A stretch of DNA of 64,000 nucleotides from positions 1,984,001-2,048,000 of the forward strand of contig NZ_AP022582.1 in the NCBI RefSeq assembly GCF_010731595.1, given 5' to 3'. The first letter of the stretch is position 1; the number at the start of each line of letters is the position of its first letter. The translations under genes were made by a program, and so were the position numbers. Positions 20,940 to 29,334 of the stretch are shown here, in pieces. The notes below the pieces were generated by a model. It saw nothing but the letters and a program-made list of their open reading frames with translations, did no database searches and was not told the DNA's origin. This DNA is from Mycobacterium seoulense. Its GTDB lineage: Bacteria > Actinomycetota > Actinomycetes > Mycobacteriales > Mycobacteriaceae.

Positions 20940-21320
20940 TCACTCCTCGACGGTGACGGGGATGGGCTGGTAGCGGGTTCTGGTCGCGGCGTCGGGAGCT
21001 TCCGTCTCGGTGGCGCCACCACCGGGCGGACCGTCGGGCGGGGGTTTCGCCGCGCCGTTCATGTCGTCGAGCATGGCGCGGACGACCTCGAGCAGCGCGA
21101 TGCTGTGGTCGGCGATCACGGTGATCAGGGGGTGCTGATCGCCGGTCGCCAATGCGGCCAGCGCGCACACCGGACACCACACCTGCTGACACTTGCCGGT
21201 CCCGACGCCCCGGCCGGCCGTCAGCGCGGCGGCCGTCCGCATCGCCGGGTCGATCCCATCCAGGATCGCCTGGGCGAGCCTGCGCAGCTCCGGCCCGATT
21301 TCGGGATGAGCCCCACTCAC
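20940..21320 (-). CDS. Conserved hypothetical protein with CxxVWCPVC motif (Rv2183c type)
   Basis: A 126-residue actinobacterial protein of unknown function. The central KCQQVWCPVCALAAL has three cysteines in a CxxxxCxxC arrangement that could bind zinc or an iron–sulfur site. It is flanked by helical segments, and the C terminus is Pro/Gly-rich and disordered. Its GTG start at 21320 overlaps the stop of the ArsA-like ATPase gene as GTGA, so translation is coupled to it. The gene is last in a four-gene minus-strand cluster (SRPBCC, SRPBCC, ATPase, this). A partnership with the ATPase is inference from the overlap. Confidence 0.8.
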   Translation of the reverse strand: MSGAHPEIGPELRRLAQAILDGIDPAMRTAAALTAGRGVGTGKCQQVWCPVCALAALATGDQHPLITVIADHSIALLEVVRAMLDDMNGAAKPPPDGPPGGGATETEAPDAATRTRYQPIPVTVEE

Positions 21321-22567
21321 TTAGGCCACACCTCCGGGTCTGGTCGAAAACGTACGGTCAGCTCGGTACCCCGCAGGTGTGCATCCAGCACCGTGCACCG
21401 CCGGAGCACGGACGCCAACCTCACCCTGCGCCGCAATCCGCCCGCGCTGATGATCAGGTCGTCGTCGACGCGCCCCAGCGTCAGCCCCGACGGATCGAGT
21501 TGCGGCAACGCTAGCCGCATTCGGTAAATGGAGCCAAGTCCCGTTCCGGATTCGAGGTCCACCGTCGGCCGTAGCGGTCCCGGCGGCGCCGTCCCGCCCC
21601 GGCGCCGGGCGCTGTCGAGCAAAGCGCCCAGCGCCTTGGGGCCGATCGGCTCCCCGGACAGGTGCGGGGTCATCACCAGGGCGACCTCACCAATGGTGGC
21701 GTCGAGCTCGTCCAGAACACCACGTTGTTCGGAAATGCGTTCGGCGTACCAGTAAAACGCGGGGTGCTCGGGCAGGTTGCGGTATTCGTAGGACTCGTCC
21801 TCGGACAGCACCTGATTGACGATCAGTTCCTCGACGCGCACACCCATCAGCGCCAGCGAGCCCAGGGTCCGCGCCGCTTCGGCCGCGACCACCCGCTCGG
21901 GCGTCAACACCAAATGCGCGCTGACCAATTCGCCGTCGGTCAGCAGGGCGCCGAGCGCCTCCACGCTGGCGCTGACGCGCTCCAGCAGCTCCACCACCGC
22001 CGCCGACCGGGTGTCGTCGGCGCCGACCGACAGCCGGCGATGACGTGGCCAGGCGCGCTCGACGTAGAGCCCGAAGGTGGCGGGCAGGGTCAGCATGCGC
22101 AGCGCGTCGGCCGTCGAGGCGCAGTCGACGACGATGCGATCCCAGCGCCCGGAGACGGCCAGCTCGCCGACGGCGTGCAGCCCGAGCACCTCCTGAACAC
22201 CCGGCAGTGCCGAAAGTTCTTCTGGCGCAATGGTGCTCAGCTCGGAATCGGGGAACCGCCGATCCAGTGTCTCGACCACGTCGTGCCAACGGGCCTCGAG
22301 CAGGGCCAGCGTGTCCAACGCCAGCGCGTCGAGAAAGCCGCCGCCGGCCTGCGCGTCATCGGCGAGGACGCGGACCAGTTCACCCTGGCTCGGCGGGACC
22401 GGGACACCGAGCACGTCGCCGAGTGAGTGCGCCTGATCGGTGGACACCACCAGCACCCGTTGCCCCGCACCTGCGGCGCTGACCGCGGTGGCACATGCCA
22501 GCGTGGACTTTCCTACCCCGCCCTTGCCAACGAAGAGACTGATCCGTGCCGGGGCGGGCGCCCGCAA
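21317..22567 (-). CDS. ArsA/Get3-like anion-transporting ATPase (Rv2184c type)
   Basis: SIMIBI-class P-loop ATPase. The deviant Walker A KGGVGKST lies near residue 17, followed by STDQAHSLGDVLGVP (switch I) and IVVDCASTADALRMLTLP (Walker B/switch II). The family includes ArsA, Get3 and actinobacterial paralogues of unknown cargo. The conserved start is unclear: TTG at 22567 is used; CTG at 22585 overlapping the upstream stop is an alternative. The frame stays open upstream to 22927 only because it shadows the SRPBCC gene. It is sandwiched between the SRPBCC gene and the CxxVWCPVC gene with overlaps, arguing for a shared pathway. Confidence 0.83.
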   Translation of the reverse strand: MRAPAPARISLFVGKGGVGKSTLACATAVSAAGAGQRVLVVSTDQAHSLGDVLGVPVPPSQGELVRVLADDAQAGGGFLDALALDTLALLEARWHDVVETLDRRFPDSELSTIAPEELSALPGVQEVLGLHAVGELAVSGRWDRIVVDCASTADALRMLTLPATFGLYVERAWPRHRRLSVGADDTRSAAVVELLERVSASVEALGALLTDGELVSAHLVLTPERVVAAEAARTLGSLALMGVRVEELIVNQVLSEDESYEYRNLPEHPAFYWYAERISEQRGVLDELDATIGEVALVMTPHLSGEPIGPKALGALLDSARRRGGTAPPGPLRPTVDLESGTGLGSIYRMRLALPQLDPSGLTLGRVDDDLIISAGGLRRRVRLASVLRRCTVLDAHLRGTELTVRFRPDPEVWPK

Positions 22568-22581
22568 TCCGCTGGACTCAC

Positions 22582-23016
22582 TCAGCCCTCGACTCGTTTC
22601 TTCAGATCCTTCAACGCGGTGTCGGTCAACCGGCGCTCGGCCTTGCGTTTGAGCAGGCCGATCATCGGAACGGCGAGATCGACCGAGAGCTCGTAGGTGA
22701 CCTCCGTGCCAGATCCCTTGGGGGCCAATCGATATGTGCCCTCCAGCGAACGCAGCAGCGAGCTGGAGACCAGTGACCAACTGACAGATTGCCGGTCCTT
22801 GGGCCACTCGTAGGACATCACCAACGTGTCCTTGAGGACGGCGGCGTCCAGCACCACCCGCGCGACCTTGGGGTAGCCGTCGGCGTCCTTCTCCTTGACC
22901 TCGGCTTCGCGGTACTCCGAGATCCACTGCGGGTAGGAATCGATATCCGCGATGACGCCCATCACCGTGCCCGGGTCGGCGTCGATGTAGATGGTTTGCG
23001 ACGTCTTCTCCGCCAC
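22582..23016 (-). CDS. SRPBCC-family protein (Rv2185c type)
   Basis: A 144-residue START/SRPBCC (polyketide cyclase/Coq10-like) domain protein: MAEKTSQTIYIDADPGTVMGVIADIDSYPQW is the usual first strand and helix, and the C-terminal long helix (LAVPMIGLLKRKAERRLTDTALKDLKKRVEG) closes the hydrophobic pocket. Such proteins bind lipids or other hydrophobic ligands; the ligand here is unknown. The gene lies directly upstream of the ArsA-like ATPase gene, and its stop is close to or within the start of that gene, so they are co-translated. Confidence 0.88.
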   Translation of the reverse strand: MAEKTSQTIYIDADPGTVMGVIADIDSYPQWISEYREAEVKEKDADGYPKVARVVLDAAVLKDTLVMSYEWPKDRQSVSWSLVSSSLLRSLEGTYRLAPKGSGTEVTYELSVDLAVPMIGLLKRKAERRLTDTALKDLKKRVEG

Positions 23017-23131
23017 CTGGTGCTGCCCTCTCTCCCGCTAGCGGTCGACACCGCCGGCCGGGAAACTACTGTGCGGGTCCAACCCCCGGGCCTCCGGTCC
23101 GAAACGGTACTCTTCCCGCAACCTGACCCGG

Positions 23132-23521
23132 CTAAACTACCGGAGAAACTCCGACCGGACGTGTGCGTTCCAGTGTCGTCTTGACCTCGAAGGCCATTTT
23201 CTTGCCCGCCACCCGACGGCGGTGTGTCATTTTCGCGAGATTGAGCTTGGCCAGCTGCCAGGCCGCCACCCCCGTCGGTTCGGCGTGCAGGAAGTAGTGC
23301 AACACCACCCCGTCCAGCGACGGCTCGAGCCAGATCTCCATGGTGCCGGTCAACGCGCCGGTGACCGCCCAGCGGATGCCCTTGTCGGCGCGATCCTCGA
23401 TGACCTGCAACCGCAGGTCGGGCCACCAGCGACGCCAGCACGACCGATCCGCGACGGCGGCACCGACCCGCGCGCCGCCGGCGGCGATGAACGTCTCGTC
23501 CGCGATCTGGATGCTGTTCAC
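23132..23521 (-). CDS. SRPBCC-like conserved protein (Rv2186c type)
   Basis: A 129-residue protein beginning [16 protein letters not shown], the same length I recall for the M. tuberculosis orthologue. [20 protein letters not shown] and [21 protein letters not shown] alternate as in SRPBCC beta sheets, so a second ligand-binding fold is likely; the C terminus contains a basic [19 protein letters not shown] helix. The GTG start at 23521 is chosen by family length. It is first of the four-gene minus-strand cluster and is divergent from fadD15, with the shared promoter region in 23522–23685. Function is unknown. Confidence 0.8.
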   Translation of the reverse strand: MNSIQIADETFIAAGGARVGAAVADRSCWRRWWPDLRLQVIEDRADKGIRWAVTGALTGTMEIWLEPSLDGVVLHYFLHAEPTGVAAWQLAKLNLAKMTHRRRVAGKKMAFEVKTTLERTRPVGVSPVV

Positions 23522-23685
23522 CACCTCAGCTTCACACACCGATCCCCATGGCCACGCCGAGGGCGGGCGGCAGTGCGGGACCCGGGCGGCAGAGTGCCAC
23601 CGTTCCTGCGCGAATGCGCGGATTAGGCTGGACGACAACAAGCCGTCCCCCGGACCGTCACCCAAGCCAAACGAGGTCAGTAAGA

Positions 23686-25488
23686 GTGCGTGAGTACAGT
23701 GTCCCCGCCCGCTTCTCCGTCGGCGAGCACGACAACATCGCGGCCATGGTCTTCGACCACGCGCGCGAGGACCCCAGCTTCGTCATCTTCCGACGTCAGG
23801 TCGACGGCGAGTGGACCGACGTCACCTGCGCGCAGGTCGCCGAAGAAGTTCGCTCCGCGGCGCTGGGCCTGATCGCGCTCGGGGTCCAGGCCGGTGACCG
23901 GGTGTCCATCTTCTCGGCCACCCGCTACGAGTGGGCGATCATCGACCTGGCGATCCTCTCGGTGGGCGCGGTCACCGTGCCGATCTACGAGACGTCGTCG
24001 GCCGAGCAGGTGCGTTGGGTGCTGCAGGACTCCGAGGCGGTGCTGGCCTTCGCCGAAACCGACGCGCACGCGGCGATGGTCACCGAGCTGACCGCCGAGC
24101 TGCCCGCGCTGCGCCGCGTGCTGCACATCGACGGCTCGGGCCCCAGGGCGCTCGATCAGCTCGCCGAGGCGGGCGCGTCGGTCGAGCCGGCCGAGCTCAC
24201 CGCCCGCCAGGAGGCGCTGCGGTCCGACGACCCGGCGACGCTGATCTACACCTCGGGGACCACCGGACGACCCAAGGGCTGCCAGCTGACCCATTCGAAC
24301 CTGCTGTATGAGACCCGCGGCGCCAAGGAGTGCCTGCCGACACTGCTCGACGAGGGGCAGCGGCTGCTGATCTTCCTGCCGCTGGCCCACGTGCTGGCGC
24401 GCTCGCTGACGCTCTCGGCGTTCGCCAACAAGGTCACCGTCGGGTTCACCAGCGACATCAAGAACCTGCTGCCCATGTTCGCGGTGTTCAAGCCGACGGT
24501 GGTGGTGTCGGTGCCGCGGGTGTTCGAGAAGGTTTACAACACCGCCGAGCAGAACGCGGTCAACGACGGCAAGGGACGGATCTTCGCGGCCGCCGTGCAA
24601 ACCGCGGTCGACTGGAGCCAGGCGAAGGACCGCGGGCGGACGGGACTGGTGCTGCGCGCCAAGCATGCGTTGTTCGACCGGCTGGTGTACCACAAGCTGC
24701 GCGCCGCGCTCGGCGGTGAATGCCACGCGTCCGTCTCGGGAGGCGCCCCGCTGGGAGCACGGCTGGGCCATTTCTACCGGGGTGTGGGCCTGACGATCCA
24801 CGAGGGCTACGGCCTGACGGAGACCAGCTCGGCCATCACCGTCAACCAGGTCGGCAACGTCAGGATCGGCACGGTCGGAACGTTGTTGCCGGGCAACAGC
24901 ATGCGCATCGCCGAGGACGGCGAGCTGCTGGTGCGCGGCGGCGTCGTGTTCAGCGGCTACTGGCACAACGAGCAGGCCACCCGCGACGCGTTCACCGACG
25001 GCTGGTTCAAGACGGGTGACCTCGGCACGCTCGACGAGGACGGCTTCCTGAAGATCACCGGCCGCAAGAAGGAGATCATCGTCACCGCCGGGGGCAAGAA
25101 CGTCGCCCCGGCCGTGCTCGAGGACCAGCTGCGCGCGCACGCGCTGATCAGCCAGGCCATGGTGGTGGGCGACGCCAAGCCGTTCATCGGCGCGCTGATC
25201 ACCATCGATCCGGAGGCGTTCGGCGCCTGGAAGGAACGCAACCACAAGGCGGCCGGCGCCTCGGTCGCCGACCTGGCCAACGACCCGGACCTGATCGCCG
25301 AGGTGGACGCCGCGGTCAAGCACGCCAACCAGGCGGTGTCGCACGCCGAGTCGATCCGCAAATTCCGCATCCTGCCCGTCGACTTCACCGAGGACACCGG
25401 TGAGCTGACGCCGACCTTGAAGGTCAAGCGCAACGTCGTCGCCGAGAAGTTCGCCTCCGACATCGACTCGATCTACGAAAAGGAGTAG
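23686..25488 (+). CDS. fadD15: Long-chain fatty-acid–CoA ligase FadD15
   Basis: AMP-forming acyl-CoA synthetase that activates fatty acids. The 600 residues match the M. tuberculosis length. ANL-family motifs are visible: the P-loop [11 protein letters not shown] (about residue 188), [14 protein letters not shown], the [10 protein letters not shown] motif with the ATP-contacting aspartate, and the C-terminal [17 protein letters not shown] hinge. The GTG start at 23686 follows ACGAGGTC. It converges on pimB across an intergenic tandem repeat. The co-localised SRPBCC and ATPase genes are divergent from it and not part of its transcript. Confidence 0.95.
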   Translation: MREYSVPARFSVGEHDNIAAMVFDHAREDPSFVIFRRQVDGEWTDVTCAQVAEEVRSAALGLIALGVQAGDRVSIFSATRYEWAIIDLAILSVGAVTVPIYETSSAEQVRWVLQDSEAVLAFAETDAHAAMVTELTAELPALRRVLHIDGSGPRALDQLAEAGASVEPAELTARQEALRSDDPATLIYTSGTTGRPKGCQLTHSNLLYETRGAKECLPTLLDEGQRLLIFLPLAHVLARSLTLSAFANKVTVGFTSDIKNLLPMFAVFKPTVVVSVPRVFEKVYNTAEQNAVNDGKGRIFAAAVQTAVDWSQAKDRGRTGLVLRAKHALFDRLVYHKLRAALGGECHASVSGGAPLGARLGHFYRGVGLTIHEGYGLTETSSAITVNQVGNVRIGTVGTLLPGNSMRIAEDGELLVRGGVVFSGYWHNEQATRDAFTDGWFKTGDLGTLDEDGFLKITGRKKEIIVTAGGKNVAPAVLEDQLRAHALISQAMVVGDAKPFIGALITIDPEAFGAWKERNHKAAGASVADLANDPDLIAEVDAAVKHANQAVSHAESIRKFRILPVDFTEDTGELTPTLKVKRNVVAEKFASDIDSIYEKE

Positions 25489-25506
25489 CGGGCCGGGCGT
25501 CTAGCC

Positions 25507-25668
25507 GCCGCAGAGCCCGATTGCGCGGCTTCTCAGCGGGCCTCAGCGGCCCGCATCGTCGCCGCGGAGCCCGATTGCGCGGCTTCTCAGCGGGCCTCAA
25601 CGGCCCACATCGTCGCCGCGGAGCCCGATTGCGCGGCTTCTCAGCGGGCCTCAACGGCCCACATCGTC
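25507..25668. repeat. Three-copy 54-bp tandem repeat (MIRU/VNTR-like)
   Basis: Three head-to-tail 54-bp units lie at 25507–25560, 25561–25614 and 25615–25668. Units 2 and 3 are identical; unit 1 differs at about three positions. The array fills the space between the convergent fadD15 and pimB genes, and unit 3 includes the last codons and stop of pimB. Each unit read on the minus strand therefore ends with GACGATGTGGGCCGTTGA-like sequence, so copies can be added without changing PimB. GGGCC-TCAAC-GGCCC in each unit can form a small hairpin. The structure is like mycobacterial interspersed repetitive units used in strain typing. Confidence 0.92.
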
Positions 25669-26808
25669 GCCGCGCAGAAGCGCGGCGAGCCGGGCAGCCA
25701 GCGTGTCCCACCGCCAGTGGGCCATCACCCACTCACGCCCGGCCGCGCCCATGGCCGCGGCGCGGTCGCGGTCGCCGAGCAGCCCGGCGACCGCGTCGGC
25801 GATTGCGGTCAGCGAGCGCCCGTCGACCACCAACCCAGTCTTGTTCTGCTGCACGGCTTCCGGGGCTCCACCGGAGTCGCCGGCGACCACCGGCTTGCCG
25901 GTCGCGGACGCCTCGAGGAAGACGATGCCCAGGCCCTCGACGTCCATCCCGGCCCCGCGGGTGCGGCAGGGCATCGCGAAGACGTCGGCCAGCGCATGGT
26001 GTGCGGGCAGTTCGGCGGCCGGCACACCCCCGGTGAACGTCACGTGCTCGGCCACCCCGCAATCGCGGGCCAGCTTGCGCAGCGAGTCCAGGTACGGACC
26101 GCCACCGACGACGACCAGGGCGGCCCCGTCGACGCGTCGCCGGATCGTCGGCATGGCCTTGATCAACATGTCCTGCCCCTTGCGCGGTACCAGGCGGGAC
26201 ACGCACACGACCGTGGGCCGCTCACCCAGCCCATACCGGTCGCGCAGCCCGGCCCCTGCCGCCGGGTCGGGGCGGAACCTGTCGGTGTTCACCCCGGGCG
26301 GCAGGTATTCCAGCGAGGCGTGCGGTCCGAAGGCCGGCGCGAACCGGCCGCGGGTGTAGCGGCTGACGAACGTGACGACGTCGGTGGTGTCGCCGATGCG
26401 CCGCAGCACCGAGCGGGCAACCGGCAGCATCGACCAGCCGACTTCGTGGCCGTGCGTGCTGGCCACCACCCGGTTCGCCCCGGCCTGCCGGGCCCGCGCC
26501 GCCAGCAGCGCCAGCGGCGCGGCCGCGCCGAACCAGACGGTGTCGATGTCGTCGTCGGCGATCAGCCGGCGCATGCGGGCGTCCACCGCCGGGCCGGGCA
26601 GCATCAAGGTGCCGGGATGGCGGACCACCCGGTAACCGGTCGCCTCGGCCGAGGCGTCGAAGGCGTCGGCGCCCTTCCATTGCGGCGCGTACACCGTCAC
26701 CGAATGCAGCCGGGCGTCGACCAGCCGACCGACGAAGTCGCTCAGGTAGGACTGAATGCCGCCCGGCCGGGGCGGAAAGTCGTTGGTTACCAGCAGGACC
26801 CGACTCAC
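25651..26808 (-). CDS. pimB: GDP-mannose-dependent phosphatidylinositol mannoside mannosyltransferase PimB'
   Basis: Peripheral-membrane GT4 (GT-B fold) enzyme that adds the second mannose to PIM1. The 385 residues equal the mycobacterial protein. MSRVLLVTNDFPPRPGGIQSYL has the N-terminal glycine-rich acceptor loop, STHGHEVGW and VCVSRLVPRKGQDMLI follow, and EGLGIVFLEASATGKPVVAG is the EX7E donor-binding motif. The last 6 codons and the stop lie inside the 54-bp tandem repeat. It is the first committed-pathway gene for PIM/LM/LAM here, complementing mptA and mptC. Confidence 0.95.
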   Translation of the reverse strand: MSRVLLVTNDFPPRPGGIQSYLSDFVGRLVDARLHSVTVYAPQWKGADAFDASAEATGYRVVRHPGTLMLPGPAVDARMRRLIADDDIDTVWFGAAAPLALLAARARQAGANRVVASTHGHEVGWSMLPVARSVLRRIGDTTDVVTFVSRYTRGRFAPAFGPHASLEYLPPGVNTDRFRPDPAAGAGLRDRYGLGERPTVVCVSRLVPRKGQDMLIKAMPTIRRRVDGAALVVVGGGPYLDSLRKLARDCGVAEHVTFTGGVPAAELPAHHALADVFAMPCRTRGAGMDVEGLGIVFLEASATGKPVVAGDSGGAPEAVQQNKTGLVVDGRSLTAIADAVAGLLGDRDRAAAMGAAGREWVMAHWRWDTLAARLAALLRGDDVGR

Positions 26809-26856
26809 CGCGTCAGGCTAGCCTGACGGTGCGCGGGGTTCGTGGGAGGGCTTCGC

Positions 26857-27780
26857 TCACCCGGGGCGGGCGAGCCACGCGTGCCAGCGCACGAGCAGCC
26901 CGGGTGAGTCGGTGGCCAGGACGTCGTGCACGGCGGTGGGCACGTCGGTGCGCCCGACGCCGCAGGCGGCCAGGTACAGGTCGTGCAGCTTGGCCGCCCC
27001 GTAGGTGTCCGCCACGAAACGCGCGAACCACCACGCGCGGTCGTACGCCAGCGAGCGCTGCGGCCCGGGCCCGTCCAGTTCGGCGTCCGAAGGCAGCGTC
27101 AGCGGTACCGGCAGCGCGTCGGCGGGCACCGGGCCCGGGGGCCGGGCGACGAAATCGGCCACCCCTTCGGTCAGCCACTGCGGCGCATCCGGGGCGGTGT
27201 CCACGCGCGCCGCGTAGTGAAAAAGCTCGTGGGTCAACACGATCCGTAGTGCCTCCGCGGTCATGTTGGCCGCTCCGGGCGCGAACACGATCCGCTGACC
27301 GACGGCCACCCGGTGCGCGGGGTCGACGCGGTCGACGACCGTCACGGCCGCGATGTCGGCCCATTGCGCCGCCGGTCCCCCGCCCGCGGCGGCGCGGAAC
27401 TCCTCGTCCGTGCCCGCCGCGACCACCGAGACGTCGCGTGACCAATCGACGCCCCAGAACGCCTCGACCGCGTGGATCGCGGCGCCGATGCCGGACGCCA
27501 CCCGGGACAGCAGCCGGTCACCGGCCGGACCGGCGGGGCCGGTCAGCTGAACGGTGCGGTCGCCCACGATCAACGACTTCGTCGCGGGGCTGAGCTGGCT
27601 GTGTGCGGGGGTGACCAGTTGCGCGGGCCGTGTCCCGCTTCCGCGTTCGGCTTCGAGCGGCACGGCCGCCGCCACGACGAGCTCGACCAGGAGCACCCAG
27701 CCAAGCAGCAGCGTGAGCCGGCGGCGACTCCGGCGCGGGCCGCTAGTAGCGGCGGGCGTCGTGGATCGGGCCTGCGGCAT
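26857..27780 (-). CDS. Putative secreted HEXXH-type metallopeptidase (Rv2189c type)
   Basis: A 307-residue protein with an N-terminal membrane anchor or uncleaved signal (LTLLLGWVLLVELVVAAAVPL) and an external domain. LTHELFHYAAR is a HEXXH zinc motif, and the following LTEGVADFVARPPG places a glutamate where gluzincin (peptidase MA-like) families have the third ligand, so it may be an active protease on the outer face. M. tuberculosis annotates it only as conserved hypothetical. The ATG at 27780 overlaps the end of ripC by 38 bp, so the two are probably co-translated and may act together on the cell wall; that link is inference. Confidence 0.78.
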   Translation of the reverse strand: MPQARSTTPAATSGPRRSRRRLTLLLGWVLLVELVVAAAVPLEAERGSGTRPAQLVTPAHSQLSPATKSLIVGDRTVQLTGPAGPAGDRLLSRVASGIGAAIHAVEAFWGVDWSRDVSVVAAGTDEEFRAAAGGGPAAQWADIAAVTVVDRVDPAHRVAVGQRIVFAPGAANMTAEALRIVLTHELFHYAARVDTAPDAPQWLTEGVADFVARPPGPVPADALPVPLTLPSDAELDGPGPQRSLAYDRAWWFARFVADTYGAAKLHDLYLAACGVGRTDVPTAVHDVLATDSPGLLVRWHAWLARPG

Positions 27781-28894
27781 TCATCGGCACCACGCGCACC
27801 GGCTGGCCGTAGGTGGAGGAATGGATCACCATGCCGTCACCGACGTAGATGCCGCTATGTGACGCGTCGGAATAAAAGGTGATCACGTCGCCGGGCTGCA
27901 GGTCCGACACCGCCACCGGTTGGCCGCCTTGGGCCTGCGCCTGGCTGGAGTGCGGCAACGAAATACCGGCCTGCTGGAAGGCCCACATCACCAATCCGGA
28001 GCAGTCGAACCCACCGGGCGCGGCGCCGCCCCACACGTAGGGCGAACCGACCTGGGTCAGCGCCGCCTGCACGACGGTCCCGCGGTCACCGCCGCCGACC
28101 CCGCCACCGAACGGTCCGGGCAGTCCGCCGGGCGGGGGCGCCTCGCCGGGCGCCTGGCCGGCGGGCGGCGGCGCCCCGGGCGGTGCGGCCTCCGGCGCGG
28201 GGGCGCCGGGTGCCGGCAGACCGGCGGGGATGGGACCGGGATCGGCGAGCGCGGTGCGCTGCTCGGGCGACAACGAGACGTACTGCGACTTGACGACGGC
28301 GATCTGCACCTGCAGCTGACTTTGCTTGGACTGCAGGCTCGCCCGCACCGCGGCGGCCTGCTCGGCCGCGCTCTTCGCGTCGGCGGCGGACTTGGCGGAC
28401 TCCCGCTCGGCCTTGGCGGCCTGCTCGTTCGCGACCCGGAAGTTCGTCATCTGGTCGGCCATCTGCGTAGCCATCTGCCGCTGCATGGCCAGCTTGTCGA
28501 TCAGCCCTTGCGGCGATCCCGCGGTCAACATGGCCGTCATGCCGTCGACGCGGCCGCCCATGTAGGTGGCGGCGGCGAGCTTGTTGACGGCACCTTGGAA
28601 GGACGCCAAGCGGGCCTTGGCCGCATCGACGGCGGCCTGGGCGTCGTCGTGCTTCTTGTCCGCCGCACGCTGGGCCGCCAGCTTGTGGTTGAGGTCCAGC
28701 TGCGCGCTGTGCATCGCCTCGGTGGTCTGCTCGGCCTGGCGGGACAACTGGTTGAGCTTGGCCAGCGCGTCCTCGGCCGGGTCGGCCGACACGTGGGCGG
28801 CGAGGACACCGGATAACACAGTGAAGCCCGCTAGCGTCCCGATGGCAGATCGTGTGAGTACACGCGCAAACGGGTATCTAGAGCTAAGCCTCAA
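27743..28894 (-). CDS. ripC: Peptidoglycan endopeptidase RipC (NlpC/P60)
   Basis: Secreted cell-wall hydrolase. The 383 residues have a signal peptide (about residues 1–37, ending near AAHVSA), a coiled-coil region of about 180 residues rich in A/Q/K/E, a Pro/Gly-rich linker and a C-terminal NlpC/P60 domain with the catalytic cysteine in GGFDCSGLVMW and histidines in SHSGIYVGD and VIHSSTYG. In M. tuberculosis RipC is activated through FtsX of the FtsEX complex binding its coiled coil. The TTG start at 28894 follows AAGGAAGC and matches the family N terminus. The upstream 185 bp is AT-rich and contains an MtrA-like element. Confidence 0.93.
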   Translation of the reverse strand: MRLSSRYPFARVLTRSAIGTLAGFTVLSGVLAAHVSADPAEDALAKLNQLSRQAEQTTEAMHSAQLDLNHKLAAQRAADKKHDDAQAAVDAAKARLASFQGAVNKLAAATYMGGRVDGMTAMLTAGSPQGLIDKLAMQRQMATQMADQMTNFRVANEQAAKAERESAKSAADAKSAAEQAAAVRASLQSKQSQLQVQIAVVKSQYVSLSPEQRTALADPGPIPAGLPAPGAPAPEAAPPGAPPPAGQAPGEAPPPGGLPGPFGGGVGGGDRGTVVQAALTQVGSPYVWGGAAPGGFDCSGLVMWAFQQAGISLPHSSQAQAQGGQPVAVSDLQPGDVITFYSDASHSGIYVGDGMVIHSSTYGQPVRVVPMNAAGPIHDARRY

Positions 28895-28951
28895 GATTTT
28901 GCTTCCTTAAACGGCCATCGACGACCACGCGCGTCGTCGAGCTGGGTTTAG

Positions 28952-28968
28952 GTCTCAAACAGGTTACG
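28952..28968 (-). promoter_or_regulatory. Candidate MtrA-type box upstream of ripC
   Basis: On the minus strand GTAACC and GAGACC are separated by TGTTT, resembling the MtrA direct repeat (two GTAAC-like half sites about 11 bp apart); the second half is weak. MtrA is known to control NlpC/P60 genes such as ripA in mycobacteria. The motif lies about 58 bp upstream of the ripC start, in the most AT-rich stretch nearby. Confidence 0.35.
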
Positions 28969-29079
28969 AAACGATATCGACGTTTGTCCAAAGCGAGCGG
29001 TTAAGAAATTGGCAAGATTTCTGTCATTATCATGTGAACGACGCGGACCCCTTCGTAAACCTTTGGCACGCAAAGCATC

Positions 29080-29334
29080 TTAGGCGACGCCCGAATCGCG
29101 CTCGCGGCGGATAGGCACCAACCGCAATCGCGGTGCCAGCCCCGCATCGGCGAGTACCGCCAATGCAGCGCATTCGTCCTCCAACAAAGTTTGCGGAACC
29201 CCGAGTAACACGCTGACGACGCAATCGCGGCACCCCGGCCCGCGGACCGCGCAGTCGTCGCAGTCGATCACCACCGGCGCCCGCGCTTCGGGCACCGTCG
29301 CGCCGTTGCTGTCGGGTCCACTGCTTCGTGCCAT
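29080..29334 (-). CDS. Small cysteine-rich protein
   Basis: An 84-residue protein with the motif IDCDDCAVRGPGCRDCVVSVLLG, four cysteines in a CxxC(x6)CxxC arrangement that suggest a zinc ribbon or other metal site. An ATG at 29334 is preceded by GAGAGGA. The C terminus is a short helix-rich stretch ending RLRLVPIRRERDSGVA. I recognise the motif as recurrent in Actinobacteria upstream of cell-wall hydrolase genes but know no function. It could be co-transcribed with ripC, which starts 185 bp downstream. The gene is easily missed because of its size. Confidence 0.75.
   Translation of the reverse strand: MARSSGPDSNGATVPEARAPVVIDCDDCAVRGPGCRDCVVSVLLGVPQTLLEDECAALAVLADAGLAPRLRLVPIRRERDSGVA

Noticed and set aside
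22568..22927. N-terminal extension of the ArsA-like ATPase
   Set aside because: The extra residues are a shadow of the SRPBCC gene in another frame; family similarity begins just before the P-loop.
25507..25668. Possible CRISPR array
   Set aside because: The 54-bp units are contiguous with no unique spacers and include coding sequence of pimB; it is a tandem repeat.
28895..29079. Possible riboswitch (ydaO/c-di-AMP type) upstream of ripC
   Set aside because: The leader is AT-rich and of suitable length, but I could not find the conserved ydaO core segments.
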